NCBI RefSeq assembly: GCF_000143415.4
Contig: NW_003314295.1
Coordinates: 310,001 to 374,000 of the forward strand
Direction of reading: 5' to 3'
DNA: 64,000 nt
From: Selaginella moellendorffii
Taxonomy: Eukaryota > Streptophyta > Lycopodiopsida > Selaginellales > Selaginellaceae
A program made the position numbers and the translations under genes. This document shows positions 1 through 11,077 of this stretch, one piece after another; position 1 is the first letter of the stretch; the number at the start of each line of letters is the position of its first letter. Under the pieces are notes generated by a model. That model searched no databases. It was not told where the DNA came from and saw only the letters and a list, made by a program, of their open reading frames with translations.

Positions 1-808
1 GCGGCGCACAGGGCCTCCGTCTCGCCGCCGCCGCCGCCGGACTCGCGCGTGATCGCCTCGACCACTTTGGAGCCGAAGTGGAAGACGCGGGTGTCCAGCT
101 CCGACGCCTTGATGCTCAAGTTGGTGTGCGCGAATGGCTGCGGGAGCTGGACGTCGGCCGAGGTGACGTCGACGCTGGACGTGGGACGTGACGAGAGCTT
201 GCCTTGCTTCCGGTGAGCCTCACCCCAGAGCTTCACCAGCAGGTCCATGGACATGAAGTCGGCGAGAATGTGGCACCAACTTAGTCCGAGAGCGAGGCCT
301 CCGCCGCGGAACAGAGTATACTGCAAGAAGGGATTGGTTTCGTGTTGCTTTCTCCGGAGGCACACAAACTTACCTGGATGGCGAGCAGCGGAGAGACGCT
401 GTAGTCGGAGATTCGGACCTCCGGAAGAAGCTGCTGCCGGTTGGATCCGTCCTTTTCCGCCTCGAGCCACTCCCGGAGGCTCGAGTCGCAGGTTGCTTCC
501 ACGACTCGGATGCCGGCATCGTTGCTCTTGATTCCCAGGTTGCCGTTGTCCAGCACCCGCAGCCTCCCGCTCACGGAGGGGAAAAGATCGAGAACTTCGG
601 CCAGGGAGAAGTTGAGCTCCTCTCTTTCGACTTCCCAGGGAGAGGAAGTAGGTACCTTGTCGAAGTAGATGACAGTGTGGAGGTAGAAGTTGCCGAGGAT
701 GCTGTCGAGCTTGGAGACGGGGTGGATTGCGAGCTGGGAGGGATGAATTGAAACCACGGTCTTGACTCCATGAATTGTGACTTGGTGGTGGTGCTGCTGC
801 TTCAACAT
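1..808 (-). CDS. BAHD (HXXXD-type) acyltransferase, 5' part
   Basis: BAHD enzymes move an acyl group from acyl-CoA onto an alcohol or amine in plant secondary metabolism, in the cytosol. Exon 1 (808 down to 374, 145 codons) starts MLKQQHHH and carries the family's N-terminal beta-strand region (FYLHTVIYFDK, then FPSVSGRLRV). An intron of about 53 bp (373-321, GT..AG) follows. Exon 2 begins YTLFRGGGLALGLSWCHILA and continues with D-FMSMD, so the catalytic HXXXD reads HILAD. Exon 2 is open to the window edge, so the second half, including the DFGWG motif, lies outside. The substrate cannot be judged from this half: shikimate/quinate hydroxycinnamoyltransferase-like and alcohol acyltransferase-like members share these motifs. 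The upstream region holds a W-box cluster. Confidence 0.85.
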
Positions 809-1867
809 TGCTGGAACAGGCCTGTGGATTTGCCTGCACAGACGACGAGATATCCGGACTAAGTCGCTACTCGGGACTCGGGATTTGTACCTTTCCTGGA
901 GGTGAGAGTGGTGGTGGTCTTTTTTTTTTTTCTTTCTTTTCGCTTTTGGGAAGTACTCAGGAATCGTTTTCCTCCAGGCACGTCCTTGATTCGATCCCAG
1001 CGCTGCTGCTGCTACTCCCCTGCGCTCCTCTGGTGGAGTTTGAAGAAGAGATAAGCAAGCGTTGTGGAGGTAAATTCAAGGGAGTGATGGGGAAAGGAAA
1101 AGAGGGAGAGTGGTGGATTTGGCCGCGAATGCTAAGCACGGGGTCCTTATAATGCCCCTCTTCTCTCTCGTTAAGTTCTTTTCCTCGCTCCACTCACTTT
1201 GCAATCAATTGCAGGCACCAAAGCTGGCTGGCCATGGCTGGTGGGGCTCATCAAAGTGTGTTGGAGAAGACAGGCAAAAGAGAAGATGGATGGGGGCCAA
1301 AAGAGAAAGAAAAAAAGTTTAGAACAAGCCAGCAGCACTGAGCAACAGCACCAACACACACTACTACTTACACGGCCAGCGAAGTCAATGGGTGGAATTA
1401 ATGTGAGGGGATTGATTCGCTCATCGTCTTCTCCCCAGGAATTTCTTATAAGCGCGACGACCTGCGTTTGTTCGTAGTTGGTGGTGTTGTTGCGCGGGCA
1501 TTGAATGCCACAAAGGGATCTTCGCGTTGACTTCTCCGTCAATGGTGGTCAAAATTGGTCAATGCCCTAGCCCCGAGTAATTTCTCGTGGACGCGTTGAC
1601 TCCTCTGGTCAATTCTTGTCAAACAAGGTCGCGTGACTGTGTGATTTGTTTGTTTTTTGCCCTCTTTAAAGGTGGTGGTGTGGCGTGGTTGGGCTTTGCT
1701 GGCTGGTGGCCAGCGTTTTTAATGCTTTGGGCAAATTCTCTTCTTTCCGTTCTTTCCTATGGTTGGTAGCAGTTTGAAACTTTCGCGCGGTAGCGTGTCC
1801 ATTTCAAAAATTTAAAAGATGCCATCGGCATCGCCGGCTAGGGCAGAACTTAGGGCTCTTGCGCGCG
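809..1867. other. Intergenic region between divergent BAHD and PIMT genes
   Basis: No convincing exon was found on either strand in this 1.06-kb region between two divergent start codons. It contains a poly-T run near 919-932, purine-rich stretches (1030-1330) and a dense group of TTGAC cores at 1527-1622. It most likely holds the two promoters and 5' UTRs. Confidence 0.6.
1527..1622. promoter_or_regulatory. W-box cluster (possible WRKY binding region)
   Basis: Seven TTGAC/GTCAA cores lie in 96 bp. Five match TTGAC[C/T]: 1527-1532, 1547-1552 (reverse), 1557-1562 (reverse), 1596-1601 and 1607-1612 (reverse). Two are relaxed (1538-1542 and 1618-1622). This is the recognition core of WRKY factors. 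The cluster is about 720 bp upstream of the BAHD start and about 245 bp upstream of the PIMT start. Which gene it serves is not known. Confidence 0.45.
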
Positions 1868-3011
1868 ATGAGCTGGAGGTGCCACGGCAGGAGCAACGAG
1901 GAGCTGATCGCAAACCTCCAGAGTATGTCAGCTGTCAGATCGCCCCGCATTGCGCTTGTTTGGAGCTGTTTCATGTGAGATCGCTGGCTTTGTTTTGTCG
2001 CAGAGAATGGAATCCTGAGCTCTGCCGCCGCGACTGACGCGATGGCGAGGATCGACAGAGCGTTTTTCGTGCCGCGGGGAGGATCGCCGTATCAAGATGC
2101 GCCCCAGCCGATTGGTATGGACAGTGCTTAAATTTCTTTTGTTTGCTTGCTCGTTTGAGAGTAGAGGATAATTGTCTTTGCTTTTGTTTTTGTGGGGACT
2201 TATGTTTTTTCTCGTAGAAGGCTTGTCACTCTTTGTTTTTCGCAGGGCACGGCGCGACAATCTCAGCTCCACACATGGTAAGAAACACGTTTTAGTAGCA
2301 AGCAGGAGTGAAAGTGTTTCTGGCAGCATGGTTACTGCGTATCCATGCTCGCGGATCATCTCAAACCGGGAATGGCAGTGCTTGATGTTGGATCCGGCTC
2401 CGGCTACTTGACTGCGGTCTTCGCGTTGATGGTGAGTCTGAACGAACTGATGAGCTCAGTTTTTATTGTGTGTGTGTTCTTGAAGGTTGGACAAACTGGA
2501 AAAGCTGTGGGAATTGAGCACATCCCCGAGCTTGTGGAGTCGTCTATAAAAAACATCAGAAGAACACCAGCGGTGTCGCTTCTTGACGCTGGAGCTCTGT
2601 CCGTCCACGGTATGCATTGTCTTCTTCTGTGCTGATTCACTCTGATGCGGTGCGCTGTGTGTAAAAGCTGGAGATGGCAAGCTTGGCTTTCCGGCTTGTT
2701 CACCTTACGATGCAATTCATGTTGGAGCGGCAGCTGCTGGTAATATTCGAGTCTCTCTTTGGCTTTTACCGCTTTTGTTAACTCTTGTATTGCTGGCTGC
2801 CAGAAATGCCGCAAGCGCTTGTAGACCAGCTCAAACCCGGTGGCCGTATGGTGATTCCAGTAGGACGCTTCTTACAGGTAAGTGGTTGTTTCTAGTAAAT
2901 TTTATACGCAACCAGATGTTAATGCAGGATCTAGTTGTCATAGACAAACTTTCAGACGGGTCCATTAAAAAACGAACTGAGATGGGTGTAAGCTACGTGC
3001 CTCTCGTGTGA
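1868..3011 (+). CDS. PIMT: Protein-L-isoaspartate O-methyltransferase
   Basis: This enzyme repairs aged proteins by methylating L-isoaspartyl residues with S-adenosylmethionine. Eight exons join in frame to 218 residues: 1868-1922, 2004-2114, 2246-2277, 2327-2431, 2486-2609, 2668-2739, 2804-2877 and 2928-3011. The start [14 protein letters not shown] matches the family's N-terminus. Then come NGILSS, the AFFVPRG segment, the substrate loop [12 protein letters not shown], the SAM-binding motif [13 protein letters not shown], the acidic [12 protein letters not shown] region and the family's [12 protein letters not shown]. Length is close to plant PIMT1 (about 230). It ends at SYVPLV, a few residues shorter than relatives that continue past VPLT. 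A longer upstream ATG at 1819 is in another frame. Confidence 0.93.
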
Positions 3012-3586
3012 TTTAAATGCCGAAATGCAATAGAGGGCGAGAGTGGCCAAAAGATCGGAATAATGGTAAAAGCTTACGATCGTTGTCATTCTATTACGAC
3101 AATCGGGACCAGCTTGTATGGTTTTTCTGAGATTTGGGTCCACTGTTGCTTCCAAGTAAGTTGCGTGTTTCTGTCAAGTGGTCGTCGACATCTTCTAGCC
3201 ACAGAGCTAAGTGTTTTTATCGTTGTTTTCAATTGTTTTGCGCTAATTAATATTCGTCTTCTTGTTGCTGTCACAGATCTGGTGAGTGCTAGCCGAGCAG
3301 ATCACTTGGAAACCTTAGAATACCATGGCAGTGAAAGGCATCTTTTGCTGGTACGATGTTGAACTTTCGTGAAGAAAGTGTGAGCCACAGAGCATTGGCC
3401 GACGTAATTTCATGTCACGCTAGAGCTATGGAGAAGGCCCAGCCGTCGACAGCCGTCGAGATGATCCATTGGAGAAATGATGGTATCAGCAGCGGACCTA
3501 CCAGTCCAACAAGGCGGATTATGCAAAACCAGGATTGTGTCCTTGGATGAAGCCAAGTTTTACCAGCAAAGAAACCAGCACTAGGA
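3012..3586. other. Intergenic region, no gene seen
   Basis: Short open frames here show no recognisable motif and no consistent codon pattern. The stretch probably holds the PIMT 3' UTR and the promoter and leader of the ABC transporter gene. Confidence 0.5.
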
Positions 3587-6500
3587 ATGACGACGTGTGC
3601 GTCGCCGATTGCCAAAGATGTCCGTATGACTGCTTGCACGGCTTCTCTGAGTTCAGAAGATATAAGGCGTGCTTTTGGGATTGGAGATGAACTTTTCTTA
3701 GCAAAGATGCAGAGAAGCACGTCAAGCCGGCTCAGCGATGCGTTCTCTAGCACCGGCTCGTTCCACAGGGATTTGGATGATGGGGAGTTGCTGATATGGG
3801 CTGCTCTCGAGAGGCTGCCTACAGTTGAGCGTGCAAGGAAGGGGATTTTGCTCAGTGACAATGCAGCAAAGAATGGCTGTGCTGCTGATACTCAGGCTGA
3901 AGTTGACGTTTCGAAGCTGGATGTGCAAGACAGGCGGAGGATTTTGTCCAGGCTTATTCCGACTGCCGAAGAGGATAACGAGCGTCTACTGTTGAGACTT
4001 CGTGATCGCATCAACAGGTAAGTTTAGACTTCACAGTGTGTTATCTCAGGTGTGCTTTACGATTCCCAGGGTCCGCATTGATCTCCCCAAGATCGAGGTG
4101 AGGTTTGAGCACTTAAATGTGCAAGCGAAGGTCCACGTGGGAAGCAGGGCTCTTCCAACGCCTATTAACTTCATCAACAACTCGGCCGAGGTGCTCTTTT
4201 CATAAACGTTCTCCTGTTGTTGTATCGACAAACTTTGCAGAGTCTGCTCAGCGCGCTGCACCTGCCTTCCTCTAACAAGAGGACTCTCACAATACTACGA
4301 GATACCAGCGGGATCATCAAACCTTCCAGGTGAAAAGTTACCGAGTTCGTTTCCTTTATTAAATTGTTCTTTCCACAGATTGACGCTACTCCTTGGACCA
4401 CCCGGATCTGGAAAGACGACGCTTTTATTGGCTCTGGCAGGAAAACTGAACAAGGATTTACAAGTATGCATGAGACAAGGACGAGACATAAAAGTACTTG
4501 TTTTATCAGGTCACCGGGAATGTCACATACAATGGACATCAAATGGACGAGTTTGTTCCGCAAAGGACTGCTGCGTACATCAGTCAAAGCGATCTACACA
4601 GCGGGCAAATGACTGTCAGGGAAACTCTTGATTTCTCCGCTTGCTGCCAAGGGGTTGGTAGCAAATACGGTAACGGGTAATATCGGTGAGTGTTTTATAT
4701 ATTGATGTTTCGTTGTGGCAGAAATGCTTTCTGAACTTCTGAGGAGGGAAAAGGCGCTTGGAATCAAACCGGATGCGGACATTGACGTTTTCATGAAAGT
4801 AATATTTTTTGTTTCGTATGTTTACGACTCTTGCTGATGGATTTTTGGATTTCTCAGGCAACTTCGTTGCAGGGTCAGCAGACGAACCTTGTGACTGATT
4901 ACGTGATGAAGGTGTGTGAGCATCTGCTTACTTGCAACCGTGACTAATTGTATGTGTGTCCTGACAGATACTTGACCTTGAAAATTGCTCTGATGTCATT
5001 GTTGGAGACGAGATGCATCGAGGAATCTCCGGCGGTCAGAAGAAAAGGGTGACAACAGGTTCAGCTGTCAGATTCTTTGTATAGTCACCTTCTGATTTTG
5101 CTACAGGTGAAATGCTGGTTGGCCCTGCGAAAGCGTTGTTTATGGATGAAATTTCCACGGGCCTGGATAGTTCCACGGCGTTTCAAGTTGTTCAGTGTTT
5201 GAGACAGTTCGTGCATGTGATGGATGCCACTCTACTGATCTCTCTGCTTCAGCCTGCACCCGAAACATTTGGCCAGTTTGACGACGTTATATTGTTATCA
5301 GAGGGACGGATCGTTTATCATGGACCTCGTGAACTGGTTTTAGAGTTTTTTGAATCGCAAGGCTTCAAGTGTCCTAAGAGAAAAGGTGTTGCTGACTTCC
5401 TTCAAGAGGTAAACCAGTTTCACATCAAACGGCTTGATTTTAATGTTGTTGATACGCAGGTAACATCGAGGAAAGATCAAGCTCAATATTGGACTGGTAC
5501 AAGAGCTTACAGCTACGTTTCAGTTGACGACTTTCAGAGGGCTTTTGAGGGCTTTTCGGCTGGCCAGAAGCTTGCTGAAGAACTTGAGAAACCATTCGAC
5601 AAAGCCAGCAGTCATCCTGCCGCTCTTGTGACACAAAGATATGCCCTGAGCAGCTGGGGATTATTTCGGGCTTGTCTTGCAAAAGAAGTGCTGCTCATAA
5701 AGCGGAACGCCTTCGTTTATGTTTTCGCAGTGTTCCAGGTAACCTCTTTCTCTATCATCTGCATACTTACAGTTTGCCATGACAGATTTTAATTACTGCT
5801 GCTATCGCCATGACCGTATTTATAAGAACTGAAATGAAGCACCAAACCGTAGACGATGGAGTTGTCTTCCTTGGAGCTATGTTTTTTGCCTTGCTGACGG
5901 GCATGTTTAACGGGTTTGCTGACTTAGCCATGACCATCTTCAGGCTTCCAGTTTTCTACAAGCAAAGGGATTCGTTGTTCTATCCTGCATGGGCGTATGC
6001 TTGGCCCATGATTATTACCAGACTTCCTATTTCATTAATTGAAGCGGGAGCATGGGTAATACTTACGTACTGGGTGATAGGATTTGCACCGCAATGGAGC
6101 AGGTATAAGCCAGTTATTATTTATCTAACTTTGATCTTCGTTTTTCAGATTTTTTGGACAAGTGTTAATATTTTTTGTTGTCAATCAAATGGCTCAAGGT
6201 CTTTTTAGATTGATTGCTGCTTTGGGACGGACGATGGTTATAGCAAATACCTTCGGGGCTTTTGCTATACTCGTCATTATTTGTCTGGGGGGATTCGTTA
6301 TAAGCAGAGGTAATGTTTACTATTTCTCTATATGCCATAAATCTCGTTTTGTATGCAGAGGACATACATCCGTGGTGGATATGGGGATACTGGACTTCTC
6401 CTCTAATGTATGGGCAAAATGCGATTGCGGTGAACGAGTTTCTTGCACCCAGATGGCAAAAGGTAGCAACTTTACGCGCTAGAAAATTATGGCAAACTGA

Positions 6501-9236
6501 TCGACTGATAAGTTTGTTTCAGCCATCGAACTTTTCCAGCACAGTTGGAGAAGCTATACTATTAACACGTGGACTATTTCCAAAGTGGTACTGGTACTGG
6601 ATCGGTGTCGGAGCAGTCACTGGATTTGCCACTCTGTTCAATATTGGATTTATTCTGGCAATGACTTACCTGAACCGTAAGCAGCTGTTTTAAGCGTTCC
6701 AATGTGTTCTCATTCAAGTTCTGTTAGCTATTGGCAAGTCACAAGCCATTGTTCCTAAGGACATGTTAAATGAACGATCATCAGACGCTCCACGCATATA
6801 TTTACAACAAGTGGATTCGTCAAAGCCTGATAGTCTACGTGATATCGAAGAAGGTAACATGTGTTTCGCTTCTTCTTCTTCTTTTTTTTCTAATTCTTAC
6901 TCTTCTATGTGAATGTTTTTACAGGTATTGAATTGCAATCACGAGAAAGTGGCAGGCTCAAAACTTATTTGAAGGGGATGGTGTTACCATTTCAACCTTT
7001 ATCGCTAGCGTTTAATCATATCAGCTATTTTGTTGATATGCCTCCTGTAAGCAGCCATCACACTGCTAGACACATCAAGTAAATGACCGTTTGCAATTGC
7101 AGGAGATGAAACATCAAGGCAACAAACTACAGCTTCTTCAAGACATTAGTGGTGTTTTCCGGCCTGCAATTCTCACAGCCCTTCTTGGCGTAAGTGGCGC
7201 AGGAAAAACAACGCTAATGGACGTTTTGGCCGGTAGGAAAACCGGTGGATACATTGAAGGGGAAATTATAGTAGCGGGTCGCCCAAAAAAGCAGGAAACA
7301 TTTGCTCGGGTCTCAGGATACTGCGAACAGAATGATATCCATTCTCCAAATTTGACTGTGGAGGAATCCTTGATCTTTTCAGCGTGGATGCGTTTGTCGG
7401 AAAAGGTTGACAGATCCACTCGAGCGGTAAGTTGCAGTTCTTGCGCTTTGAGAAGTACTCAACTACATACACTGTACAGATGTTTGTTGAAGAAGTTCTG
7501 GAGCTTGTCGAGCTTGCATCTCTAAGAGGTGCTTTAGTTGGAGTGCCCGGAGTTACTGGGCTATCCGTTGAGCAAAGGAAGCGCTTGACTGTTGCTGTGG
7601 AGCTGGTTGCTAATCCTTCGATAATTTTCATGGACGAGCCTACGTCAGGCTTAGATGCACGAGCTGCTGCAATTGTCATGCGAACAGTTCGAAACACCGT
7701 TAACACAGGACGAACCGTAGTTTGCACTATACATCAGCCCAGCATAGATATATTCGAAGCCTTTGACGAGGTAAGCCTTTGCTCATTCTTTTCTCGCTCT
7801 CTGATCGTGGTTTATGGCAGCTCTTCTTGATGAAACGAGGTGGACAATTAATTTATGCAGGTCCCCTTGGTAAATTTTCTGCTGAAGCCATCCATTACTT
7901 TGAGGTACCTTGGGCGCATCTGTTTTTTTTATAGTGATAACCGTCTTGTTCACAGGGTGTTCCTGGCGTACCAAAAATCAAAGATGGTCACAACCCTGCT
8001 ACCTGGATATTGGAAGTAACGTCTCAAATGTCTGAAGCTCGTCTCGAAATCGATTTTGCAGAAGTTTACAGGAAGTCATCTCTATGCGAGTAGGTTATAT
8101 TTAATTCTGTGCGAGCCACTTAACTGTGTTTATGCAGACAAAATGAGGCTCTTATCAGGGAGACAATTCAGAGCTCGAAAGACACTCCGGAGCTGCACTT
8201 CCCGACGAAATATCCTCAGGCATTTATCTCACAGTGTGCGATTTGCCTTTGGAAGCAACATCTATCATACTGGCGAAATCCTCAGTACTGCGTGATTCGT
8301 ATGTTTTTTACGGCCGTGTCAGCTGTATTGTTTGGTGGAATTTTCTGGGACCTTGGAACCCGAAGGTATTATTAGTCGTGCTTCCTTGAAACCAAATTGT
8401 AACAACGGACTTATTTGTATGCCGCAGAAGCAAGCAGCAAGATTTGTTTAACTTGATTGGCGTTCTCTATTCAGCAGTTCTTTTCCTGGGTGTAAACAAC
8501 GCATCCACGGTTCAACCGGTTGTGGCAACGGAGCGTACTGCGTATTACCGCGAAAGAGCTGCCGGAATGTATTCTGCGCTTCCCTACGCTTTTGCTCAGG
8601 TAACGAGATTCTTTTTTCCTTCTGTGGTCAAGACGATCATTCCTTTTGTCCAGGTGCTTGTGGAAGTTCCATATGCTCTGGTTCAAACTCTTCTTTATGG
8701 CTCCATTACGTACTCCATGATTGGATTCGAATGGAGCATCGTCAAAGTGTCCTACTTTTTCTTCTTCACATTCTCGGGACTTCTTTACTACACGCTCTAT
8801 GGGATGATGGCTGTTGCATTGACTCCAAACGAGCAGATCGCAGCAGTTGTCTCGGCATTTTTCTTCGGAGTTTGGAACCTTTTCGCGGGCTTCATCATAC
8901 CATACAAGGTTCGTGGATCCTTCCGTTCAAGCGTTTCTGCTCTTAGCTTGGCTGTTTTGGCTGCAGAGAATTCCCGTGTGGTGGAGATGGTACTACTGGG
9001 CAAATCCGGTGGCATGGACCGTCTACGGCCTGTTTACTTCGCAGCTTGGCGACGTCGACACACTCCTGGCAATCCCAGACCAGCCTCCGAAGACGGTGAG
9101 GCAGTTCATGAAGGATCACTTCAACTTCGAGCTCTCATTTGTAAGCCGAGCAGCCGCCATGCAAGTCGTCTTCATCGCTACCTTTGCTCTCGTCTTTGCG
9201 GTGTGCATCAAGCATTTGAACTTTCAGAGGCGCTGA
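3587..9236 (+). CDS. Full-size ABCG (pleiotropic drug resistance) transporter
   Basis: This is a plasma-membrane-type ATP-driven exporter with the PDR order NBD1-TMD1-NBD2-TMD2. The first exons end at 4017, 4190, 4329 and 4463, and about twenty short introns follow. N-terminal signature: [14 protein letters not shown]1 has Walker [10 protein letters not shown] (about 4395), signature [12 protein letters not shown] (about 5026) and Walker [15 protein letters not shown] (about 5135). TMD1 has [23 protein letters not shown]2 has Walker [10 protein letters not shown] (about 7190), the degenerate second signature [15 protein letters not shown] and Walker [18 protein letters not shown]2 has [19 protein letters not shown]. 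The C-terminus is KHLNFQRR. Nothing is missing. The start is uncertain: the frame is open to ATG 3587, but ATG 3707 (MQRSTSSRL) gives a more family-like N-terminus. It converges on a second PDR gene at 12.1-17.6 kb. The substrate is unknown. Confidence 0.92.
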
Positions 9237-9447
9237 CCTTCTTTCGAAGCTGAGAGAACTATTTGTGATTCTTGGCACCATTTTACAGTGCACTGCTTCG
9301 GAGAAGTGTTTGAAGAGCACACAAACTTGGTAAGTAGTGTTCTTTGCTCGTATCCTTGACTAACTTCAGAAATTTTGCAGCTTCGTTACCGTTCATAGTA
9401 TAGACATGTCTAGCAGAGACTCAGTCATGGGAGCTGTAGGTTCAATA

Positions 9448-10620
9448 CTAAGGACATGCTGCACTAATACCAGGCCCTCCATAGAAGAAGCTATTCTTCC
9501 CGTTTCTGAAGACTACTTCTCCTATCTTGTAACAGGAAGAAGATTCGTGCTTTTCTCCCAGATTCCCGAGCGGCTCAAAGTACAAGGTCCCGCCATTCAC
9601 CGAAACTTTGAATAGATTTCGATGGAAGGCAGCGTTTCCGAAACCGGCTGCTGGAAACTCGCCACTCCCCATCTGCGTAGTAGCATGGCGATCAATTTGC
9701 GATGTTGTTCCAAAGTTTGGATCTTCCTCACTCTTTTGTAGTAGACTTCGCCACCAAACTGAGCGACCCGCTGGCGAGATTTGGAATCAAAGAAGAAGGC
9801 CAGTAGCCAATGGTCTGTCCGCCAACTTGAAGCCACCACGCCTTCGTCGAGGGCCCCTGCATCAATCCCGTGAACACCTCTCCCCCTCCTCTTTTGTTCT
9901 AACCTGGAACAGAGTGAACGTGATATCATATTGAGCTCCTCCTCGCTGAGAGTATGGCGCTAGAACGCCTCCAAGCGCGACGCTGCTGCTCACTTGGACA
10001 AATCCAGGGGGACAACCAAGTTATAGCAACCAGTTGATTTGTAGCCATCCCAGTAAATGAACAAGTGGGCTCCTCGCTCCCACCGTATAAACGAGGATAC
10101 ACCTTAAGCATCAATGCATGTTAGCGTGTATATCATTGAAAAGCTGGCGGGCTTGGTTTACGTACATGCCACCCAGCTTCGATTGTGCTTCCCATCCCGT
10201 CCGCCAGCCAAAGCTGAGAGAGGGTGAAGGAGCTTTCAGGAGTTTCAATATTTGGTTTCCAGATGCTCGTGCTCGTCGATCATATTAACGATACACGGCA
10301 TGCTACAAAATGTGCAAAGTCAATTTACCAAAACGAAAAACTCATGGAACCTCGTGGATTTCCCGCGCTTGTTGCAATTTGGCACTGGGACGTTCGAATT
10401 TTGTGGCATTTTTCTTGAGCACGCGAATTGGTATTTCTCCTGGCTGACACTTTGGAGGTGGACTGCTGGTATTCATTGCAACTAAAGGTATTAGACTATA
10501 GAACAGGCATTCTATGCCAAACGCCGCACCTGTATTGTCCGAGTGCTTCCTTGCAAGGAGATTTGTGTGTTGGTTTTCACGCACTTGATAGAGTCTCCGT
10601 TTGCGAACTGAGGACGCCCC
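9448..10620 (-). pseudogene. Decayed neprosin-family (DUF239) peptidase gene
   Basis: Neprosins are secreted plant glutamic peptidases. Reading the minus strand gives nearly the whole family in order but in shifting frames: propeptide ANGDSIKCVKTNTQISLQG (about 10600-10535); CQPGEIPIR (about 10450); IWKPNIETPESSFTLSQLWL then IEAGWH (about 10262-10165); a short intron; VYPRLYGG; LFIYWDGYKSTGCYNL (about 10065-10020); GFVQVSSSVALGG; GGAQYDITFTLFQ; an intron; WWLQVGGQTIGYWPSSLIP; QFGGEVYY; MGSGEFPAAGFGNAAF; and FFYGGPGISAACP with a stop at 9448. At least five frame changes and one in-frame stop (before YDRRARA) interrupt it. The two glutamates in IEAGW and GGEV, which I believe are the catalytic pair, are still encoded. 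Residual intron borders show it was once a normal spliced gene. A poor assembly is the alternative explanation for so many indels. Confidence 0.8.
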
Positions 10621-11077
10621 TTGTTAGATTGTGCACTACTGAAAATTCTCCTCAAAGGACTCAACCGTAAAACTAAAAGCCTCGTTGCTCAGCGTTCCAC
10701 CACTCCATGCACTCCAGAAGCATCCCAAGCTCCGTCTGCACCGAGTTTGATTTTATGACGCTGTCCAAGTGCGTTATTACCTGTATAAGCATTGTGAAGA
10801 CCTCTTTCAAAAAAATTTTAAATCCCAATAAAGTTAGCATATTCTATGTATAGCCGTTCATATTCTATGTATATGCTTAATTTCAAAAGAATTGTAAGAA
10901 CTCTGCTTGGTCTTCCCTCTTCCTTCTTTGTAATGCCCGTGACTATATAGAGCCCGGGCAGGAAACTTATGGAGTTCGTTCAGGAATGTCGACAAGAAAA
11001 CGACGAGTAAGTCGCTTGTAAGTTGAGCTTGATTGTGATCAATGTCTGGATCCCAGGTATAACGAACGAGGAGAGGT
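10621..11077. other. Intergenic region / FAS1-gene promoter
   Basis: No exon was recognised. The stretch contains a direct repeat of CATATTCTATGTATA (about 10838 and 10858) and a TATA motif at 10944. The last ~130 bp are probably the 5' UTR of the FAS1/extensin gene. Confidence 0.45.
10944..10950 (+). promoter_or_regulatory. TATA box candidate of the FAS1/extensin gene
   Basis: TATATAG lies 128 bp upstream of the ATG at 11078 and is followed by a GC-rich stretch. Position and sequence fit a plant core promoter. Confidence 0.5.
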
